Part shown: in pieces, positions 7,886 to 11,335 of the stretch | Layout of the letters: each line of letters opens with the position of its first letter | Position numbering within the stretch: the stretch's first letter is position 1 | Notes under the pieces: model-generated | Database searches by the model: none | Seen by the model: only the letters and a program-made list of their open reading frames with translations | What the model was told of the DNA's origin: nothing | Position numbers and translations under genes: made by a program | Origin: JBEBXQ01 sp040391535 | Lineage (GTDB): Bacteria; Bacteroidota; Bacteroidia; Cytophagales; Spirosomataceae | Length of the DNA stretch: 11,335 nucleotides | Reading direction: 5' to 3' | NCBI GenBank assembly: GCA_040391535.1 | Contig: JBEBXQ010000148.1 | Span: forward strand, 1-11,335

Positions 7886-7924
7886 TCCTGTTAACGGGAA
7901 AGTTTTTATCCCTTTTAAACAGGA
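7886..7924 (+). promoter_or_regulatory. Leader hairpin that can cover the rny ribosome binding site
   Basis: TCCTGTT (7886-7892) can pair with AACAGGA (7918-7924). Inside it, past an internal loop, GGGA (7896-7899) can pair with TCCC (7909-7912) around a nine-base AT-rich loop. The AGGA at 7921-7924, the best Shine-Dalgarno in the area and seven bases from the rny ATG at 7931 (six intervening bases), lies within the outer stem. The fold could limit translation of rny or be a cleavage or binding site. Only pairing is seen; stability and function are inferred. Confidence 0.4.
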
Positions 7925-7930
7925 ATTAAC

Positions 7931-9496
7931 ATGTCTGAATTTTTAACGTATTTTTTATCTGATGTCATCGCTTTACTTGTAGGAATCTTTGCCGGGAAAT
8001 ATATTTTCCGCAAATCATTCCTCAAAAAAGAGAAAGAATCACAGGAAAAAGCCGAAAGCATTATCAAAAATGCTGAAATCACCGCAGAGAGCATTAAAAA
8101 AGACCGGATCATTGAAGCTAAGGAGAAATTCCTGAAGCTGAAAATGGAATTCGAGGAAGATGCCAACAAGAAAAGAGGGATTTTGCAGTCTAACGAGCAA
8201 AAACTCAAGCAACGGGAACAGAATGTAACCCAGATGATGGAACAGACCCGTCGCAAGGAAAGTGAAATTGAAAGCCAGAAAGTGGCTCTCGATCAACAGG
8301 TCGACATTGCTAAAAAGCGTCGTGAGGAGGCAGAAAAAATGCTTAAACAACAGGTAACCCAGTTGGAAAAAATCGGCAATCTGACGGCTGACGAAGCCCG
8401 TAACCAGCTGGTAGAAGCATTGCGTGCCGAAGCCGAATCCAAAGCAGGATCTTTCATCAAAAATGTAATGGAAGAAGCCCGCCTGACTGCCACCAAAGAA
8501 GCTAAAAAAATCGTTATTGAAACCATTCAGCGGACTGCGGCCGAGCACGCCATTGAAAACTGTGTATCCGTATTCAATATTGACAACGACGATATCAAGG
8601 GTAAAATCATAGGCCGGGAAGGCCGGAACATCCGTGCTCTTGAAGCGGCAACAGGTGTGGAAATTATCGTTGATGATACTCCTGAAGCCATTGTTATTTC
8701 GGGCTTTGATCCGGTTCGCCGCGAAGTCGCCCGTCTTTCACTGCACAGACTGGTACAGGACGGAAGGATTCACCCGGCCCGTATTGAAGAAGTGGTAGCC
8801 AAAACCCGCAAAAATATCGAAGATGAAATCGTGGAACTCGGTGAGCGTACCGTTATTGACATGGGTATTCATGGCCTTCATCCGGAGCTGGTGAAAATGG
8901 TGGGCCGTATGCGTTACAGATCGTCTTACGGACAGAATCTTTTGCAGCACTCCCGCGAAGTTGCCAAGCTGTGTGCTACGATGGCTTCTGAGCTGGGGCT
9001 GAACGCCAAGCTTGCCAAACGTGCCGGTTTACTGCACGATATCGGAAAAGTTTATCCGGAAGAATCCGATCTGCCACATGCTATTCTGGGTATGGAGCTT
9101 GCTAAAAAATACAAGGAACACCCTGAAGTTTGCAACGCCATTGGTGCACACCATGATGAAATTGAAATGACCAGCATGATATCACCTATCATCCAGGTAT
9201 GTGATGCCATTTCAGGTTCCAGACCAGGTGCCCGTCGTGAAATGATGGAGTCTTACATACAGCGTCTGCGTGACCTGGAGAACCTGGCCGTGTCATTCGA
9301 CGGAGTTGAGAAGTGTTATGCTATTCAGGCAGGCCGTGAACTGCGCGTAATTGTAGACGCAGAAAATGTGACCGACGAAAGAGCCAGTGTGCTTTCTTTC
9401 GACATATCGCAAAAAATTGAAAAAGAGATGCAATATCCCGGACAAATCAAAATCACGGTGATCCGTGAGATGCGTTCGGTAGCTTACGCAAGATAA
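7931..9496 (+). CDS. rny: Ribonuclease Y
   Basis: RNase Y is a membrane-anchored endoribonuclease that starts mRNA decay. The 521 residues match the family's normal length and order. An N-terminal membrane helix (about 5-25, LTYFLSDVIALLVGIFAGKY) is followed by a long charged coiled coil (about 30-200). The KH RNA-binding domain (about 211-275) carries IIGREGRNI at 226-234. The HD nuclease domain (about 335-430) has metal-binding candidates His340, His369-Asp370 (in LLHDIGK), His407-His408-Asp409 and Asp425. The C-terminal region ends IREMRSVAYAR, typical of the family. It lies 100 bases after zapA, with a possible leader hairpin in the gap, so it may be read through from zapA or have its own control. 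All key motifs are intact. Confidence 0.97.
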   Translation: MSEFLTYFLSDVIALLVGIFAGKYIFRKSFLKKEKESQEKAESIIKNAEITAESIKKDRIIEAKEKFLKLKMEFEEDANKKRGILQSNEQKLKQREQNVTQMMEQTRRKESEIESQKVALDQQVDIAKKRREEAEKMLKQQVTQLEKIGNLTADEARNQLVEALRAEAESKAGSFIKNVMEEARLTATKEAKKIVIETIQRTAAEHAIENCVSVFNIDNDDIKGKIIGREGRNIRALEAATGVEIIVDDTPEAIVISGFDPVRREVARLSLHRLVQDGRIHPARIEEVVAKTRKNIEDEIVELGERTVIDMGIHGLHPELVKMVGRMRYRSSYGQNLLQHSREVAKLCATMASELGLNAKLAKRAGLLHDIGKVYPEESDLPHAILGMELAKKYKEHPEVCNAIGAHHDEIEMTSMISPIIQVCDAISGSRPGARREMMESYIQRLRDLENLAVSFDGVEKCYAIQAGRELRVIVDAENVTDERASVLSFDISQKIEKEMQYPGQIKITVIREMRSVAYAR

Positions 9497-9508
9497 ACTA
9501 TATGAGCA

Positions 9509-10195
9509 GTGGATCTGTCAGAAACATATCGGTTCCCCTATAAAAAAGCACTTATAACAGGTGCTTCGGGGCTCATTGGTAAAGAACTGACTGATCTGCT
9601 GCTTCAATCCGGCGAATACCAGGAAATCCTGATCCTTGTCCGGAAACCGCTCAATATCCGGCATCCGAAACTCACCCAGATTATCTATAACTTCGACCAT
9701 CCGGATAACAGCGTTATTCAGGCCGATGACATCTATTGTACTTTAGGCTCCACCATCAAAAAAGCAGGTTCCAAAGAGGCCTTCAGAAAGATTGATTTTG
9801 AATATCCTTTACAGATTGCACAAGCGGCCCTGCAAAACGGCGCCAGGCAGTTGCTGATTGTTACCGCTTTAGGTTCTGATCCCAAATCCATGATATTTTA
9901 TAACCGGGTGAAGGGTGAGGTGGAAAAAGCACTGGAAAAACTTGACTACGGCAGTTTACATATTTTCAGGCCATCGCTACTGACCGGAAACCGGACAGAA
10001 AAACGTGCAGGAGAGAACTTTGCAAAAATACTGGCAAAAATAGTGGATCCGTTGCTTATGGGCCCGCTGCAGAAATACCGTTCCATCCAGGGAAAACAAG
10101 TGGCAAAAGCCATGATAAAGGTAGCTCAGAAAGCCAGCCTGGGTGTTCACCGTTATGACTCTGACGAAATTCATCAGCTCTCGAAACTTTTATAA
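9509..10195 (+). CDS. NAD(P)-binding SDR protein, HTATIP2-like (atypical/extended SDR)
   Basis: This 228-residue cytoplasmic Rossmann-fold protein has the dinucleotide motif T17-G-A-S-G-L-I-G24 just after the first strand. It also has an 'IYCTLGST' strand (75-82), Tyr131-N-R-V-Lys135 matching the SDR YxxxK active-site pair, and FRPSLLTGNR (153-162). This combination fits the HTATIP2/TIP30-like SDR group, often annotated as NAD(P)H-binding protein or nucleoside-diphosphate-sugar epimerase. The substrate is unknown. The GTG at 9509 is the only reasonable start: an in-frame TGA lies at 9503-9505 and the next Met is past residue 125. An out-of-frame ATG at 9502 lies just before it. The gene begins 12 bases after rny and ends 19 bases before eboA, so it probably shares a transcript with both. 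Confidence 0.88.
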   Translation: MDLSETYRFPYKKALITGASGLIGKELTDLLLQSGEYQEILILVRKPLNIRHPKLTQIIYNFDHPDNSVIQADDIYCTLGSTIKKAGSKEAFRKIDFEYPLQIAQAALQNGARQLLIVTALGSDPKSMIFYNRVKGEVEKALEKLDYGSLHIFRPSLLTGNRTEKRAGENFAKILAKIVDPLLMGPLQKYRSIQGKQVAKAMIKVAQKASLGVHRYDSDEIHQLSKLL

Positions 10196-10214
10196 TTTAT
10201 TCCCGATACCAATT

Positions 10215-11087
10215 ATGCCTGAATCTTCAGTTCATCAATTCATCTTTGACATCCTCCGTAATCATCTGACTGACATAGAAAATACATGGCTGGAGGAGCA
10301 GAAAACCAAAAAATCCGTTGAATTACTAACCTCCTTCGTAGCGGTTCCCCGATTTATCCAACGCAGGGAAGTTTCTCCGTTACAGGATCAGAATACAGAG
10401 CTTGATGCACTCATTCAGGGGTTTTCAGTCAATGGGTGGGATAGCGTCCGTCTTGCACGTGTAGCATTGCTAACCTGTCTGGACGCCGGCAATCAGGAAA
10501 CATACATTCACCATATCACAACCTTATTTGATACAGCTGAAATGAATGAGCTGGTAGCGCTCTATTCAGCCTTACCCTTATTATCATTTCCTGAAAAATG
10601 GCTTTTCCGCGCTACTGATGCCGTGCGGTCCAATATAGGTTTTGTACTCGATGCGATTGCATTACAAAACCCTTATCCGGAGAAGTATTTTTCTGAAGCA
10701 GCCTGGAATCAATTAATTCTCAAAACCATTTTCAATGACAAGCCCATCCATTTAATCATAGGATTAGAGGCTCGTGCTAATGAAAAACTGGCTGCTATGC
10801 TTTCTGATTTTGCTCATGAACGCTGGGCTGCCGGCAGGTCTGTCGCACCTCAGGTCTGGCGGCTTATCGTTCCGTTTGTTAATGATCATTTTCTAAAAGA
10901 TATTCAGCATTTACTGGCCTCAGCAAAGGCCGATAATCAACAAGCCGCCGCTTTGGTATGTTATTATTCAGACAATGAAAAAGCCAACCGGCTTTTAGAT
11001 CCGTTTCCTGATCTGAAATCAGCTATAGAAAAAGGATTACTTAGCTGGAGAAGCCTGGAATTTGACCAAATCAATACATATCAATAA
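10215..11087 (+). CDS. eboA: EboA domain-containing protein
   Basis: The protein has 290 residues, is mostly alpha helical, and has no signal peptide or clear membrane segment. The C-terminal half holds blocks I recognise from the EboA family: LDAIALQNPYPEKYFSEAAW (145-164), GLEARANEKLA (183-193) and FAHERWAAGR (199-208), then a helical end with AAALVCYY (244-251). The N-terminal half is less conserved. EboA belongs to the ebo cluster (eboA, eboB hydrolase, eboC UbiA-type prenyltransferase, eboD dehydroquinate-synthase-like, eboE TIM barrel, often a phosphatase-like eboF). In Nostoc the cluster is tied to export of a scytonemin precursor to the periplasm; EboA's own activity is unknown. ATG 10215 is chosen over GTG 10143, which lies inside the upstream gene. 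The next gene is eboB, confirming the cluster. Confidence 0.9.
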   Translation: MPESSVHQFIFDILRNHLTDIENTWLEEQKTKKSVELLTSFVAVPRFIQRREVSPLQDQNTELDALIQGFSVNGWDSVRLARVALLTCLDAGNQETYIHHITTLFDTAEMNELVALYSALPLLSFPEKWLFRATDAVRSNIGFVLDAIALQNPYPEKYFSEAAWNQLILKTIFNDKPIHLIIGLEARANEKLAAMLSDFAHERWAAGRSVAPQVWRLIVPFVNDHFLKDIQHLLASAKADNQQAAALVCYYSDNEKANRLLDPFPDLKSAIEKGLLSWRSLEFDQINTYQ

Positions 11088-11105
11088 AAACTGAACCTAG
11101 AACTC

Positions 11106-11335
11106 ATGTGCCAGCATCATAAAGATTCTCAACAAAACCCTTCACATTTCGAAGAAACCGGCGAAACTACTTCACACAGAGATATACACTGGAATGATTA
11201 CCGGGACCTGATCAAAGGAATGCGTTTTTTTGATCCGCATATCCATATGGTATCCCGCACTACAGACGATTATCAGGCTATGTATGACGCAGGCATCGTT
11301 GCCCTTATCGAACCGGCATTCTGGGTGGGACAACC
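11106..11335 (+). CDS. eboB: EboB, TatD-like metal-dependent hydrolase (3' truncated by window edge)
   Basis: Only the first 76 codons are in the window. Residues 39-76 read as the start of the family's TIM barrel: MRFFDPHIHMVSRTTDDY, then MYDAGIVALIEPAFWVGQ. His45 and His47 form the HxH metal site of TatD/amidohydrolase enzymes. EboB is the predicted hydrolase of the ebo cluster, and its substrate is unknown. The ATG at 11106 gives a 38-residue N-terminal extension rich in His, Gln and Thr (MCQHHKDSQQ...). An in-frame ATG at 11220 would start right at the barrel. I keep 11106 because it sits 18 bases after eboA and leaves no long gap. The rest of the cluster should follow beyond the right edge. 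Confidence 0.87.
   Translation, partial: MCQHHKDSQQNPSHFEETGETTSHRDIHWNDYRDLIKGMRFFDPHIHMVSRTTDDYQAMYDAGIVALIEPAFWVGQ

Noticed and set aside
8039..8548. 169-residue minus-strand open frame within rny
   Set aside because: It lies wholly inside the coiled-coil coding part of rny. Its Phe/Leu-rich composition is the antisense image of Lys/Glu-rich codons, and it has no recognisable domain.
10143..10214. In-frame GTG as eboA start
   Set aside because: It would put 24 extra codons inside the SDR gene with no EboA-like sequence; ATG 10215 is better.
1..11335. CRISPR array, insertion sequence, tRNA/rRNA or attachment site
   Set aside because: No regularly spaced repeats, transposase-like reading frame, cloverleaf sequence or terminal direct repeats were seen on either strand.

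Overview
The window carries ordinary bacterial chromosomal DNA, with every supported gene on the + strand and no mobile element, tRNA, rRNA or CRISPR array. Gene content suggests Bacteroidota. The pointers are a TAnnTTTG-type -7 promoter box before pheT, weak or absent Shine-Dalgarno sequences at most starts, the order pheT / coiled-coil protein / zapA / rny, a bacterial SUI1 protein, and an ebo cluster. Cytophagales is my best guess from gene style, but sequence reading alone cannot fix the order or genus.

Left block (1-3959): the 3' end of sbcD (nuclease subunit of the SbcCD DNA-end processing complex), yciH (SUI1/eIF1-like), an exported msrB (methionine sulfoxide repair outside the cytoplasm) and a complete class A penicillin-binding protein (peptidoglycan glycosyltransferase plus transpeptidase). 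A strong hairpin followed by a short T-run at about 3995-4037 closes this block.

Middle block (4081-9496): a membrane-anchored or secreted DUF1684 protein is followed by pheT, whose TACTTTTG promoter overlaps the DUF1684 stop codon and leaves almost no 5' leader. After pheT come a small coiled-coil protein (ZapB-like by shape and place), a ZapA-family cell division protein whose ATG overlaps the previous stop, and rny (membrane-anchored RNase Y). The leader before rny can fold so that the ribosome binding site sits inside a stem.

Right block (9509-end): an HTATIP2-like NAD(P)-binding SDR protein with a GTG start, then eboA, then the first 76 codons of eboB (TatD-like metal-dependent hydrolase), cut by the window edge. 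The ebo cluster is widespread but poorly understood. In cyanobacteria it is linked to moving a scytonemin precursor to the periplasm, and in other bacteria its product is unknown. This is the part of the window most likely to belong to an under-described system, and most of it lies beyond the right edge.

No stretch without a gene exceeds about 120 bases. The long minus-strand open frames are shadows of the plus-strand genes.
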